Positions 52,302-61,544 are shown, numbered from the stretch's first letter. The stretch: DNA of 64,000 bases from Berghia stephanieae (GCA_034508935.3 CM067444.1:50990936-51054935), one strand, 5' to 3'. Numbers and translations: made by a program. The notes: generated from the letters alone by a model not told the origin.

Positions 52302-52934
52302 TAGTAGTTATTGTTTGTTGTTGTTATTGTTGTTGTTGCTGTTGTTGTTGTAGAATTTGTTGTTGTAGAAGTTGTTGTTGTTGTATTTGTGGTAGTACTG
52401 GTGGTTGTAGTAATGGTAATAACAACGATAATTAGAAGAAAAGAAGAAGAAGAAGAAGAAGAAGAAGAAGAAGAAGAAGAAGAAGAAGAAGAAGAAGAAC
52501 GAAGAAGAAGAAGAATTATTGTCTCATGTCAAATCGGAAAAGACGCGTCAATCATTACATTGCAGTGATACATAGGATTATCCACATCTCAACAAACATA
52601 GACACACGCACACGCACGCACACACACACACACACACTCACGCATACACACGCACACTCGGAAACACACACACAAACATTCATTTTCCCTCAACCAAGAA
52701 ATCCAACACCATCAATGAAATAATTCAATAAATTACAAAATGGTTTTACATCTATCTAGTAGGCTACACGGCAAGGCCGGTCAATCATTTACACACAATA
52801 ATAAGACTGCATTATAAATTCATCACCAACAGATCAACACGTCCATTGTCAGAACACACAAAATTCACACACTATAAATGTTATTATTAAATTCAATTTT
52901 GTCTACTTACCAAAGAGAAAATATACATCGTCAT
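39027..52934 (-). CDS. Secreted cysteine-rich protein: signal peptide, Cys module, lustrin-like domain, WAP domain
   Basis: Exon model (minus strand): 52934-52911, 47791-47723, then either 47498-47417 or 42326-42245, then 40860-40690, then 39184-39027 with stop. All junctions are GT-AG and phases agree (0, 0, 1, 1). Product about 167 residues: [20 protein letters not shown] is a typical signal peptide split by an intron; a module [14 protein letters not shown]...HFKPC...C...C; a lustrin-like repeat GCMHSS...[14 protein letters not shown]...MCC; and a WAP four-disulfide core, KPGVCP...[11 protein letters not shown]...[14 protein letters not shown] proteins are usually secreted protease inhibitors or antimicrobials; lustrin-type repeats are known from mollusc shell matrix proteins. 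The role here is inferred only: extracellular, perhaps protease inhibition, shell or innate defence. A poly(A) signal candidate is AATAAA (minus) at 38917-38922. An RTE LINE and several repeats sit in its introns. Confidence 0.75.
39313..39728 (+). mobile_element. Family-A retroposon copy cut short at its 3' end
   Basis: Starts TCTTCTATCCCCTATATCTG and ends at GACCTAAATGTGTTGCAA, where the palindromic element 39730-39935 begins. Lies in the last intron of the secreted-protein gene, plus orientation. Confidence 0.7.
39730..39935. mobile_element. Palindromic MITE (family E), copy 1
   Basis: The left end TTTGGCCATAAAATCCGTCC and TTCAAATATCGATCGATTTA is mirrored by TATCAATATTTGAAGGACG and TTTTCTGGCCAAA at the right. 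Further copies are 55540-55755 and 60157-60370. All contain a GGCAAAA core and end with TTATTCCAGG or TTTCCAGGG before AACTGGTTAA. Non-coding. Confidence 0.78.
39955..40620 (-). repeat. Intron segment duplicated at 60390-60880
   Basis: AGACTTTCACAAAATTGCTC, ATATGAATACGACGATTTCA and GACCTTTTATCACAACC recur in the same order at 60.4-60.88 kb. Within it, minus-strand [17 protein letters not shown] and GASCCDG looks like a decayed Cys-rich exon; a related bit lies at 56535-56600 (RNECYYFPRVGKDRVN). No intact splice frame was found. Confidence 0.6.
40690..40860 (-). CDS. Lustrin-like Cys domain exon
   Basis: Acceptor CCATTTACAG, donor GACCCAG|GTATGAT. 171 bases, phase 1 in and out. It encodes [19 protein letters not shown], then [20 protein letters not shown] and [10 protein letters not shown]. 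Six Cys in the pattern C..P......C......CP..Y.C......CC, that of lustrin-type cysteine repeats. Confidence 0.7.
41586..41781 (+). mobile_element. Very short LINE 3' fragment with 11-bp target duplication
   Basis: AACACATTTGC is exact at 41575-41585 and 41782-41792. The frame reads [20 protein letters not shown], then [20 protein letters not shown], the C-terminus of RTE/CR1-type LINEs, and a (GTAA)n tail. The right duplication abuts the family-D MITE end ATGTCTGATAACCG. Confidence 0.82.
42078..42150. repeat. (GA)n microsatellite
   Basis: About 70 bases of GA, intronic and about 100 bases past the donor side of exon 42245-42326. Confidence 0.9.
42245..42326 (-). CDS. Cys-module exon, version b
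   Basis: Acceptor TTTTCTCAAG, donor TGTACAA|GTATGTT. 82 bases, phase 0 in and phase 1 out: [20 protein letters not shown] then NITAICT. The same Cys spacing as version a with about half the residues shared. Because its phases equal those of version a, both cannot be placed in one message without a further exon between; they may be alternatives. Confidence 0.68.
42575..42770 (-). repeat. Repeat F, inverted copy
   Basis: AGTAGGGGGAATTAGGTCC, GGGTTGAAAGCATGAAAA and TATAGAACCACTCTGAG are the reverse complement of the two direct copies at 44808-44935 and 45025-45150 (GAGTGGTTCTATATCAG, CATGATTTCAACCCC, CCTAATTTTCCCTA). Confidence 0.65.
43440..43540. repeat. (GA)n microsatellite
   Basis: A GAAA/GA repeat of about 100 bases. 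Confidence 0.9.
43640..44505 (+). pseudogene. Decayed ORF ending in a CXC-like cysteine motif
   Basis: Overlapping broken frames to 44505. The end reads [19 protein letters not shown] then [16 protein letters not shown], a Cys-rich signature (C.C...C....C.C...G..CT..C.C). From memory this kind of tail ends long repetitive ORFs in aquatic invertebrate genomes, probably of mobile-element origin. The upstream pieces ([38 protein letters not shown]) fit one protein. The family is not recognised and the element is broken. It lies antisense in an intron of the secreted-protein gene. Confidence 0.5.
44515..44622. repeat. Poly-G and (CT)n tract
   Basis: A G run at 44515-44536, then CT repeats at 44566-44620. 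Confidence 0.85.
44808..45150 (+). repeat. Repeat F, two direct copies
   Basis: 44808-44935 and 45025-45150 share ATTGCCAGAGTGGTTCTATA, CACGGTTTTAGCCTAATT and CCCTA, about 80 percent by eye. An inverted third copy is at 42575-42770. Confidence 0.7.
45195..45535. repeat. Minisatellite, unit about 45-55 bp
   Basis: Six or seven irregular repeats of TTATTCAGATGGCAATATCT with ATGGACCAAAGTCTCACACG, varying in length. No gene. Confidence 0.8.
45541..45668. mobile_element. Family-D MITE copy
   Basis: GCAGGTCTGATAAGGAGACA to TTTTGGTTAATAGAGATG, with TTGCGTTGGTTTGAGACTAT and TTTCCATTACACCAATGAGA inside. Confidence 0.65.
45875..45956 (+). pseudogene. Inverted copy of the Cys-module exon
   Basis: Plus-strand copy with acceptor TTATTTTTTCAG and donor TTGCACAG|GTACTTC intact, encoding [20 protein letters not shown] and NMTVTCT. 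It lies antisense to its gene, within inverted arms 45700-46016 and 47363-47640. No other plus-strand exon here could use it, so it is either silent or part of an inverted-exon arrangement. Confidence 0.65.
46237..46770 (+). mobile_element. 534-bp family-A retroposon with 12-bp target duplication
   Basis: It starts CTAGGTGGGGTTCCTGAAC and ends AAAACAAAAACAAAAACAAA. CAAATCATCTCT is exact at 46225-46236 and 46771-46782. The target is an older diverged copy of the same family (46030-46236 and 46771-47075). Length exactly as for 25869-26402. Confidence 0.9.
47165..47330 (+). repeat. Dispersed repeat B, copy 3
   Basis: TTGACGTCACTCAGC, GATTAATCAGACTATAAACG and GGTACGTTATATCCCG match copies 1 and 2 with more changes. 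CRE-like TGACGTCA is kept. Confidence 0.65.
47417..47498 (-). CDS. Cys-module exon, version a
   Basis: Acceptor TATTTTTTCAG, donor TGCACAG|GTACTTC. 82 bases, phase 0 in and phase 1 out: [20 protein letters not shown] then NMTVTCT. Five Cys and one NMT sequon. Same length and phases as 42245-42326, and almost identical in sequence to the inverted copy at 45.9 kb. Confidence 0.7.
47723..47791 (-). CDS. Secreted Cys-rich protein exon 2 (signal peptide end, DPCKDV)
   Basis: Acceptor TATTTTCCAG, donor GACGTG|GTATGTG. 23 codons: [20 protein letters not shown] and KDV. Phase 0 at both ends. Cleavage is probable near CFQC. Confidence 0.65.
47800..48676. other. Intron of the secreted-protein gene, nothing coding seen
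   Basis: AT-rich DNA with a small palindrome at 48118-48141 (CTAACTTAGTCTAGTCTAAG). No repeat family recognised. Confidence 0.4.
48685..51048 (-). mobile_element. RTE/BovB-type LINE, 5'-truncated, with 8-bp target duplication
   Basis: CGGTAACT is exact at 48677-48684 and 51049-51056. Minus-strand coding: end of the endonuclease near 51011-50823 ([29 protein letters not shown]), linker and first RT blocks 50736-49819 ([35 protein letters not shown]), RT core and C-terminus 49681-48695 ([69 protein letters not shown]). The tail is a GAA run (plus strand TCTTCTTCTTCT, 48685-48696). A frame change lies near 49830, where [20 protein letters not shown] follows in another frame, and another separates the endonuclease end from the linker. 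Intronic, same strand as the secreted-protein gene. Confidence 0.9.
51446..51715 (+). mobile_element. tRNA-derived SINE
   Basis: The head has TGGTCATGCAGTATGACAC (box A-like) and GGTTCGAGTCC (perfect box B). The body has GGCGCCATGTCTCGTCC, TTTTGGCTAGGGACCGCGTG and the tail GTAAAGTGCTTTGAGCTC, then GCGCTAGATAA. The last part resembles LINE 3' ends, as usual for SINEs. Other copies: 7490-7800 (minus), 53996-54070 (minus, partial), 5180-5395 (tail). Confidence 0.8.
51995..52515. repeat. Compound microsatellite (GTA)n, (TTG)n, (GAA)n
   Basis: GTA repeats to 52315, with a repeated phrase AATAGCAATATAGCACCAGT at 52070 and 52206, TTG repeats to about 52400, GAA to 52515. An AGCGC-type LINE tail scar lies just left (TAGAGCGCACGGTACCG at 51897). 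Confidence 0.9.
52597..52675. repeat. (CA)n microsatellite
   Basis: Impure CA/CGCA repeat in the 3' direction from exon 1 of the secreted-protein gene. Confidence 0.85.
52911..52934 (-). CDS. Secreted Cys-rich protein exon 1 (start, signal peptide part)
   Basis: ATG at 52934-52932, MTMYIFSL, then donor TTTG|GTAAGTAG. A second in-frame ATG at 52928-52926 could also serve. Phase 0. Joined to the next exon it gives a hydrophobic signal peptide. The exon is tiny, so it rests on the fit with exon 2. Confidence 0.6.
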
Positions 52935-52939
52935 CTTCT

Positions 52940-53450
52940 TTAAAATAACACCACTCTTGACTCAGAAATAAATGTACAAGTGGCAATAAATGAGGACTGT
53001 GTTCTGATCTCACCAATCTTATTCTAAATTGCGAACTTAATAATTGTCACTGTCAGGCGGTTGGCTGAATGGCGTAACAACTACTGTACTAATCTATTCT
53101 TGTTTTTGGAATGTTGCCTCCTCTTTTGTCTATCCCAGCAACAAAAATGTCATGTTAGAAATAATGCTATTGTTTGTTGGACGTACTTTATTCTTATTTA
53201 TTCTTTATTCTTTATTCTACTTGTCAGAATTACTTGGTCTCCTTTTTTTATTTTGGGTCTTCACTTGGAGTATTGATGTTTCATAAAACTGTAGGTTAGC
53301 TGTTAGTGTTGACTGAACATGGAGCATTCGATCTACTATTGGGCTGGTGTGACATTTTGGTTTTTATATTATAGTCGTTTTGTTTGCTGAAAGATTGTGT
53401 ATAATATGAAGTTTGATCATTATTCAAATATTATGTATAACGAATAGCTC
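52940..53450. other. 5' flank of the secreted-protein gene
   Basis: The promoter should lie here (minus strand), but no clear TATA box or other element could be fixed. Repeat-free, moderately AT-rich. Confidence 0.3.
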
Positions 53451-53461
53451 TCTCTCTCTCG

Positions 53462-53520
<59 letters not shown>

Positions 53521-53530
53521 TTCTCTCAAG
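53449..53530. repeat. (CT)n microsatellite
   Basis: About 80 bases of CT. Confidence 0.9.
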
Positions 53531-53762
53531 CAGTATTAAGTGTGACCAACGACAGAATGAGTGACAACGATAGGGAATTCACAAGATAATGTTTTTAAAA
53601 AAATATAATGCATTTGAACAAATTAACGCCAACCGTCGTCAGTGTGAATAACTACCTGGCGATAGGCATTGATGGATACTGTAAAAGTATAAGAGCAAAT
53701 AATTATGCTTTCTTGGTGATTTGTACAGCATGAAATGAAAATGTTGTTCTATGTTGTCGATG

Positions 53763-53765
53763 CTG

Positions 53766-53844
<79 letters not shown>

Positions 53845-53868
53845 ACTACTACTACCACTACAACTACA

Positions 53869-53940
<72 letters not shown>

Positions 53941-53945
53941 AAACA
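53763..53945. repeat. (CTA)n microsatellite
   Basis: About 180 bases of CTA with one interruption near 53844-53870, followed by a SINE fragment. Confidence 0.9.
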
Positions 53946-53995
53946 ACAACTACCATTACTACTACTTCTGTAACAAACAAAATAATTAAGAATTT

Positions 53996-54070
53996 ATACT
54001 GCAATATCTACTAAACGTACTCAAATCGCTGCTAGAAACGGGCCCCTAACCAAGAGCAAATAATGTATGA
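53996..54070 (-). mobile_element. SINE 3' fragment, minus strand
   Basis: CTACTAAACGTACTCAAATC and GGGCCCCTAACCAAGAGC are the reverse complement of the SINE tail (GGCTAGGGACC...AAAGTGCTTTGAG). Confidence 0.6.
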
Positions 54071-54539
54071 TTTAGGCACAGGCTTTCCGTTAATAAAGGA
54101 AACAATAAACAATGAAACGTCAGCATAAATCTGAATGGCTAGTTAGTACCATTTCTATCCGCCCCATCCATCTTCTTTTCCAGTATTTTAATCCCACCCC
54201 TCTTGACAAATACGTTCTCTCTACGCACTCTTCAATCAACTAATTAGATTAATTGTCCATTTCTATGCCCCACCCAACTAGCTAATAAATATAACAAAGC
54301 GTATAGTCCAGCAGGGGGAATCGGCATAATAATAGTAGGTAAAATAAGCTCCTCCTGCTCTGATTTTTGATGAATTCTGTGGAGACGATCAACAATTCTT
54401 TTTGATGATACACAACTATCAACCGACATTTCACGTATTTATGTGAGGACACAAAGAATGAAACTCACCTCTTTGAACTTCCTGATCAGTCTCTCTAACT
54501 GATGATGAGACATATCTAGTAAGTGTACGTCGAGCGATA

Positions 54540-55290
54540 CCCATTCAAGACTGAAGTTTATTTTTTCTCTCTTAAACTAAACGGGGAAAATGCATTGCAT
54601 CTAAACGCAGTTTAACATTGTTATTATGGACGATATATTGCGTGCTTTATTTTCGAGATTTCCATTACAACAATGGCCCCAAAATACATTGGGTTTCCTC
54701 ATACGATTTTCCTCCTGTTGGCATGGGAAATGTTAAGGATCAAAACTCATTCACCTTAATAAAAGCATTTATCCTTACGTAAATCTTAAAACCTTTCCTT
54801 AATCATTCAATCTTAAGCATCATATTCACTCCGACCAAATTTCGATTTGATAGGATTGGTCAAATATTAGTCCAAATTTGATTTACCTTCTAGATTCATG
54901 AAATCCATTGCCTAGTTCATGCAGCCTGGTGTTCTATCTCTGGGCAAATGTCATAATCTGTCCAATCAGAGGCCTTGTCTGTGGTCATTTTCCGTGATGG
55001 AGACACTCGGATGCAAACTTGTTTCCCCTTCAATGATATCAACAGAGGAATACATAGACGGACCCACCCCCCCCCCCCTCCAGCCAAATAAAACAAAATA
55101 AAAAGATGAAAAACAAAAACAAAAACAAAAACCCCCAAAAATACAAAAACAAAATTAACAAAAACAAAAACAAAACCCAACAACAGAAAACATTTGGTTG
55201 ACTAAGAATTTATTAATGTCGATATTAAGACACCATATAATATTTCACTGCAAAGTAAAACGATTAATCTCACTCAGGATGATTTTATGA
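54540..55290. repeat. Duplicated segment, empty-site copy for the 34.2-kb LINE
   Basis: Matches 33870-34263 joined to 38675-39000 (GCGTGCTTTATTTTCGAGAT, AAGCATCATATTCACTCCGA, CATGCAGCCTGGTGTTCTAT, TCCGTGATGGAGACACTCGG) with no LINE between 54962 and 54972. It therefore shows the state before insertion. Poly-C at 55067-55079. Confidence 0.8.
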
Positions 55291-55368
55291 ATCGAAAGGA
55301 ATGAATAAATGCATAAGTACACAACCATATATTAACATGACATGAAATGACATGAATTAATAATAAGG

Positions 55369-55430
55369 AAACGTCTAGGGCGCGGCGATATAATTAGGAA
55401 ACGTCTAGGGCGCGGCGATATGATCAAAAA
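55369..55430. repeat. Tandem duplication of about 31 bp
   Basis: AGGAAACGTCTAGGGCGCGG with CGATAT occurs twice in direct succession. Confidence 0.85.
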
Positions 55431-55539
55431 TTAAAAATCGTTTTTATAAATTTTGAAAAAAAAATAATGATGCAGTTCTATTGTGTGGATTGGTTACATT
55501 AACCAGTTAACTGCAGCTATCTGGAAAAACTGGTACTTA

Positions 55540-55755
55540 ATTTGGCCAGAAAACTCGATCTTCAAATATCGATCGATTAAAGTAAGCCTCATCCTGGCAA
55601 AATTTCTAAATTCTGGGACTTCAAGAATTCCTAGGTTTGAGAATCGTTGCCGATATGATGATCATTAAAATCGATCGATATTTGAAGAACGCGTTTTCTG
55701 GCCAAATCTTTAAATACGTGCCTTTCCAGGGTAGATATTAACTGGTTAAAATTAC
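55540..55755. mobile_element. Palindromic MITE (family E), copy 2
   Basis: TTTGGCCAGAAAACTCGATC, AAATATCGATCGATTAAAGT and, at the right, CGATCGATATTTGAAGAACG with TTTTCTGGCCAAA. Confidence 0.78.
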
Positions 55756-56340
55756 CGATGGATATTCCTTAATTGGATTCAATAGTCTGATGTCACGCCG
55801 CCCGGAAACGGCGGCCATATTGGTTCTAAAAAAAAGGAAATCATAACTTTTTATTCTTCATGCTGGCTAGAACTTTTCATATTCATGTCTTGTGATCAGA
55901 ATGTGTAAAAGTCAAAACATGATCAAATTTATGTTTTTATTCCTCTGGATACGCTTTTATGCTCGCCGGAGAAATATTCATAAGGGCGTCCGCCATTGTT
56001 CCGATAGTTTCGAGCCAGTTGCTAAGTTACCATGCGTCATTACGAGAGAAGTGACGTTACGACTTGTGAAGAGTATTACAAGTAATAGTTGTAAACTGTT
56101 GTTAAAAGGATTTCAATTCTGGATTGAAATGACATAAGGAGATTGTGTTCTTATAGGGAATTCCACAAGGCTGCTGGAGATGAACGTCCGAATTTTTTTT
56201 TGGTTATAAATAATTAGATATAGAATAGAAGCTTTAATTTGATCGTCACATGAGACATTTCAGGTTTCCCCTTTATCAACAAAACACGGTGAATGAAATG
56301 CTAAAGACGAATGAGAGATGTGAGAATAACTTTGTTGATC

Positions 56341-56350
56341 ATCATCATCC

Positions 56351-56411
<61 letters not shown>

Positions 56412-56412
56412 T
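56341..56412. repeat. (ATC)n microsatellite
   Basis: A near-pure run. A second one is at 57018-57100. Confidence 0.9.
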
Positions 56413-57043
56413 ACCACCACCATAAGTCATACATGCCATTTTATGAGTTAAAAATAGAAACCTTACCATTGATTAATCATCTCAAACATGCCCTATCTTG
56501 ATTTATGTTACTTTTTTAGCTATGCAATAAATGTACATTAACCCTGTCCTTGCCAACTCTAGGAAAATAGTAACATTCGTTACGGTTCAAATAGTATTTA
56601 TTTTCTTTTTCAAACTTGTTTTGTAACAACTTTGAATAAAAATCTTTGTTGACAACTTAACAAAACACCATTAATTTATTTATAGTCTTAATGAACAAAT
56701 TATCTATAGTATTTAATTATTGATTTTGAGTTTGAGTGTTTTAGAAAATCAATTATTGTGTTGGGTAAGTAGACATTTCAAGAAAAAATCTAAAATAAAA
56801 GTCGGTAAAGGTAAATTTGAATAGAAAGAGGAAGAAAAATATAAGAAATATAATCCGTATCGTGAAACGCGTTTTACAATCGGAACAATTTTGTATGGTT
56901 GGAATTATGCTCATTTCTTTTGGAATAAGTCAAACAGTAACATCATATTGAATGGGTTCAGTGATTTAATAATTTTTTTGAGAGATACTGTCCTTTTGTT
57001 GGTTAGGGCAGTAATACATCATCATCATCATCATCATCATCAT

Positions 57044-57082
<39 letters not shown>

Positions 57083-57223
57083 ATCTATCATCATCATCAT
57101 CATAACGATAAAAATAAATCTTTTAATCAAAGCAGACTAACCAAACTCTTATTATAAAATATATACAAAATCTATGTTGATATAAACTGATAATACTGTA
57201 TATTCTTTAGGAAACACAATCAA

Positions 57224-57312
57224 TCAACAATGTAACTTAGTGCACTCTCCTTCTGGGCGACAAGCCCAAGTTTCTCGGCATGGTTCGCCAATTCTACGAC
57301 AGTACATATTCT
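57224..57312 (-). CDS. Cys-rich terminal exon of a related secreted protein
   Basis: Acceptor ATCTGTGCCCAG, entry phase matching a phase-1 donor. It encodes ENMYCRRIGEPCRETWACRP and EGECTKLHC, then TGA. Five Cys. Same phase as the WAP terminal exons, so it could end a paralogue of the secreted-protein gene. Its upstream exons were not found, so the call is tentative. Confidence 0.45.
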
Positions 57313-58104
57313 CTGGGCACAGATGGAACGACGTAAAATATATCAGTCAGTTTAAGTATCAACTCTACTTTATCAAATAATAATACTCCCCCCCCCCCCC
57401 CCCCCGGTCTATTAAAACAAAAAAATTGCTCACTCCCCCCTCCCACGCCACTCAGTCTATTAAATTTCAGCACACGGATCGTACCGGTGAAAATTAACCA
57501 AAGGAGAAAACAAAGCTGAAAAAAGGGGAAACAAGAGACAAACAAAAACCCCTAAAATGCCATAGAATTAAAATAGCAATGTATGTATTTCGCCGTCACA
57601 ATCATCGCTGACGAGATTAAACAAGGAGAACCCACGCGAGATAACTCGTAATATTTAATAATTCCTAGCAGTATAAATGATTGAAAGAAAACCATATTAT
57701 ACATCATATCTCGACTCATTTAAATAGGAAAACGCACAAAAATGCGTATACCCCCCTTCCATAGATTGGTCAAATTGATTCCGACCACCCCCCCCTCCCC
57801 TCCCCCATCCATTGATGTTGGCCAAAGTGCACCACCCTGCCTTCGATTGCCATCCACTCCCGTCTATTTGATACACTGGAGTTGAGGCTTGATTGAAATA
57901 GGTTAGCTTTATAACGCCCTAGAAAGAGGAGAGCTAACGTTTCTAGAAGGGACATTCCTTCTTTGAGCCAATGGTCACAGCCCTCGCACACTGACTCGCG
58001 AAGTGCGTGTGCCTCGCTAAGTGTTAGCCCTAGATACGGCTGTCGCCTGCCTTTCTGTTTATGGATGTGTATCTTTATGTGTATGTTTCTATGTTTGCAT
58101 TTAG

Positions 58105-58106
<2 letters not shown>

Positions 58107-58192
<86 letters not shown>
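58107..58192. repeat. (GT)n(GA)n microsatellite
   Basis: GT followed by GA. A similar GT/GA compound lies at 58675-58777. Confidence 0.9.
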
Positions 58193-58193
<1 letters not shown>

Positions 58194-58299
58194 AATAAGT
58201 AGGAGTGAAATATCGATGTTATCGTTATCATAATATAAGTATATAGTTATAACAAGTGTAACTAAATGAAATATTGCCATATTTATGGACAATAAAGAT

Positions 58300-58315
58300 C
58301 TATTATTATTATTAT

Positions 58316-58395
<80 letters not shown>

Positions 58396-58410
58396 TAATA
58401 ATAATATAAT
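58300..58410. repeat. (TTA)n(TAA)n palindromic microsatellite
   Basis: TTA repeats switch to TAA at about 58319, so the tract can fold back. It is preceded by ATGGACAATAAAGATC (58286-58301), a LINE-like 3' end. Confidence 0.8.
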
Positions 58411-58539
58411 CTGTGATTTTAAAATTTATTTTGGGGTTGGGTGGGTCGGGGATAGATAGACAGATAGGTAGGTAGATATATATAATATAGCGAGAATGGG
58501 AGTGAGAGGAGGGGGGTAGAGGGATAGAGATAGATAGAT

Positions 58540-58541
58540 AG

Positions 58542-58626
<85 letters not shown>

Positions 58627-58694
58627 GGGGGCGGGCACACAAAATTAACTAAATGTACTCACATTCCTCAATTGTGTGTGTGTGTGTGTGTGTG

Positions 58695-58781
<87 letters not shown>

Positions 58782-58825
58782 GGTGGGGGGGGGGGGGGCA
58801 CATAAAATTAACAAAATGTACAACT
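58540..58825. repeat. Tandem duplication around (GA)n tracts
   Basis: Two (GA)n runs (58546-58622, 58697-58777) are each followed by AAACA, a G-rich stretch and ACAAAATTAAC(T/A)AAATGTAC-like sequence. A duplicated unit of about 155 bp. Confidence 0.75.
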
Positions 58826-59419
58826 CAGCGTTTTCCATGTTCAACTCAATCTCTAAAATATCTCAGATCTTATTAGTACTAGCCTACTATAGATCTAGAA
58901 AGCTCAAGTGTCACTGATGGTTGTCTATAACATGTGGGAACAGATCTCCACTCAATACTAAAATGAAAAAGACTAAATTTCAACAAAGAGTCACTGATGG
59001 GTGTCTACAACACATGGCCCAATAAAAATATAACTAAACAAAGGGTACACACACACGTGCCCAGTTTAATTAGACCTCCCCTCCCTTCCCTCCCCCTCTA
59101 GTCTAGCCAGGCGAAACCGGCGGCCAGCCAAGGAGCGTGTTGCTAACACGCGCTAACAAATCACTAGGCAAGTGTGGTGTGTGCCACGCGAACGGCGACT
59201 TGTCCTTTCTAGTCGTAGCTCCTCTTTCTAGGATAACGCACAGATAATGGGGTGCAGAAGTCGTGGCGTCACACCTTCCTCTCTTCCGGTTCGAAACTCA
59301 TTGGAAGTGTGTAACCAAAGCTCCAGAGGACAAATAATGACTATGTTACATGTTGAATCATAAGGTGTCATAACTATTTTAGTAGGAGGATGTTTCGGCA
59401 GATATTTTTGATTCTCGCT

Positions 59420-59530
59420 TAATCATATCAATCAGACTATAATCGTTCACACACAGTTTTGTGTGTTGGTACTTCCGTCCGACTGGCGGATGTTGTGTTT
59501 TACCTAAACGCATAGCATCAATAGTGACAT
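59420..59530 (+). repeat. Dispersed repeat B, copy 4
   Basis: TCAATCAGACTATAATCGTT and TGTGTTGGTACTTCCG with ACGCATAGCATCAATAG, as in copies 1-3. Confidence 0.6.
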
Positions 59531-59646
59531 GGTGAATGTTATTTCTTCAATGTCAAAATTATATAATTTCTACAAATGTTTATTTACAGTGCAACAAACC
59601 TTATTGTCACAGGGGTCATACAAAGGTCTGACAGGGGGTCTGATCG

Positions 59647-59846
59647 TTATGGTTGGGGTGTAGGTGGAATTAGGATACTGATCTTTTTAGGTGGAACACA
59701 TTCCAGTTTACACCCAGTGTTACAACATTTGGCATCCCAGCTACAGTCCCCGTCATTCTTGCACTCATCATAACAGAACATTAAGTCATTTTTGGTCATG
59801 GGTCGCCTGTTAGGAAGTGGACATACCCCAGGATTTACTCTTCTTT
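59647..59846 (-). CDS. WAP domain exon with stop (copy 2)
   Basis: Acceptor GTACATATTAG, same entry phase as copy 1. It encodes [40 protein letters not shown] and TGCKLECVPP, then a short tail KKISILIPPTPQP and stop. Eight WAP Cys kept. The flanking intron also matches copy 1 (39740-40600 against 60157-60880). The expected lustrin-like exon is not found before the window ends, so this may be a partial duplicate or a gene with a longer intron. Confidence 0.75.
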
Positions 59847-60156
59847 CTAATATGTACATCGAAAATAAAAAGAAATGAAATGAATGAACACTCGTATATT
59901 AACATTCAAGCCAACTTACCAAAGTCTTTTTACAGAGATTTTAGAGTAGTGATTTATAGGTCTTAAAGAATAAAACTTTTTTTGATATGGCATCATTACG
60001 GTCAAAAATCTATTTTCAGTTAAGACCAATTGATTCAGAGCTTGACACAAATTTTAATAACTTTTGACAGCTGAGAAAAACCAGAAAAACAGTACCATTA
60101 ATTTAAAAAATCTGACTACAGTTAAATGCCGTACTCTAGATACTCACAAATTTAAA

Positions 60157-60370
60157 ATTTAGCCAGAAAACTCGTCCTTCAAATATCGATGGATTTAAAC
60201 CACCATCATCGTGGCAAAAACTCAAACTTGGGACTCGCGAAGTCGCAGGGTTAAGATTTTTAAAAACCGAAATGAGGGTCATTTAAATCGATCAATATTT
60301 GAAGGGCGAATTTTCTTGCCAAATTTTTCTTTACGTGTTATTCCAGGGTACGGCAGTTAACTGGTTAAGG
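60157..60370. mobile_element. Palindromic MITE (family E), copy 3
   Basis: TTTAGCCAGAAAACTCGTCC, TATCGATGGATTTAAACC; right end ATCAATATTTGAAGGGCG. It sits at the same place relative to the WAP exon as copy 1, so it predates the duplication. Confidence 0.75.
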
Positions 60371-60539
60371 TCTTGAGTATTTTTTTTTTAATCTTAAAAA
60401 AAATGTCAGACTTTCACAAAACTGTTCACAGAATTTCGATCATCCACCTCAACGACTGGGACCATCATTAATGATATTGAACAAATATGAATACGACAAT
60501 TTCAAATGATCAAAAAGAAGAAAAAATACTATAATAAAT

Positions 60540-60672
60540 AAAAGCAAGAAAATAACAACAAAAAAAAAAAAACAAAAAAAAAAAAAACCAAAAAAAAAAA
60601 AACAAAACAAAACAAACAAAAAAACAAAACAAAACAACAAACAAAAAACAAAAAACAAAAACAAACACAAAA
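60540..60672. repeat. A-rich (CAAAA)n-like tract
   Basis: About 130 bases of A with scattered C and G; the related tract in copy 1 lies at about 40355-40435. Confidence 0.8.
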
Positions 60673-60889
60673 GACGAAAAACCTCACAATAACAATACTC
60701 TTTACTTTTAGGCCTAAACCATTGTTTTTGATGTCCCTTATTACTCTTAGGATAATTACCTCTTGTTGCTTTTTGTAACGTTTGTCACGAGCATGACCTA
60801 TTTTTTTCACAGCCTTTCCCTTAAATATGTTTTAGTTCAATTAACTTCCATTCCAAGAAAACGTAACGAATTTTTATTTGTTATTAACC

Positions 60890-61530
60890 AAATTGAAAAC
60901 AAAAGTTTTGAACGTGATCTCATAATAATATAATGTTAATGAGGTAACTCCAACTTTACTGTGCTCATTTTGTTTATTTTAGTGGTTATGTCCCTTAGAT
61001 TGTTATATGCTGATTGATACATCGTTTCGTTTCTCATTGATCCATTATTTTTATTGTGCTTGTGATGATATATTTTATATTGGTGTTACATTGCAAGACA
61101 AGCAAGATGTCAGTGCCTTTTCATTTGATAAATTTATGATCGAACGATCAATCCCTACTGTTTGTATTTTTATTTAACATCATTATGGACCCAACAAAAA
61201 GAAATGTAACCTTAAAAACAATGGGGGTGGGGGGTGGTATACTTCATTTCCTTGGACTAGGCCTGTAAATTCTCAGTCAATTAACTGAAATCAGATAATT
61301 TGTCAAATACAAATATTTTAGAAAAGGAAAGAAAGAAAAAATGAAATGAAGAAAGAAAGAATTCACAAATCGTAGTCGAATGACCGTAAAGTAATTAGGA
61401 GTGTTTCACAGCGCTACGCATGTCTCATGAGGACCGTTTATGTTAACGATGGATATAATATTGCCAAGGCTAAGCGATGCTTTTTAGAATTGGCGTGTCT
61501 GAACACATCCCAGTGTATTTTCACACAACC
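60890..61530. other. No gene seen
   Basis: AT-rich DNA. No splice-flanked Cys exon was found where the upstream exon of the 59.6-kb WAP copy might lie. Confidence 0.35.
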
Positions 61531-61544
61531 TTCGTTAAATTATT

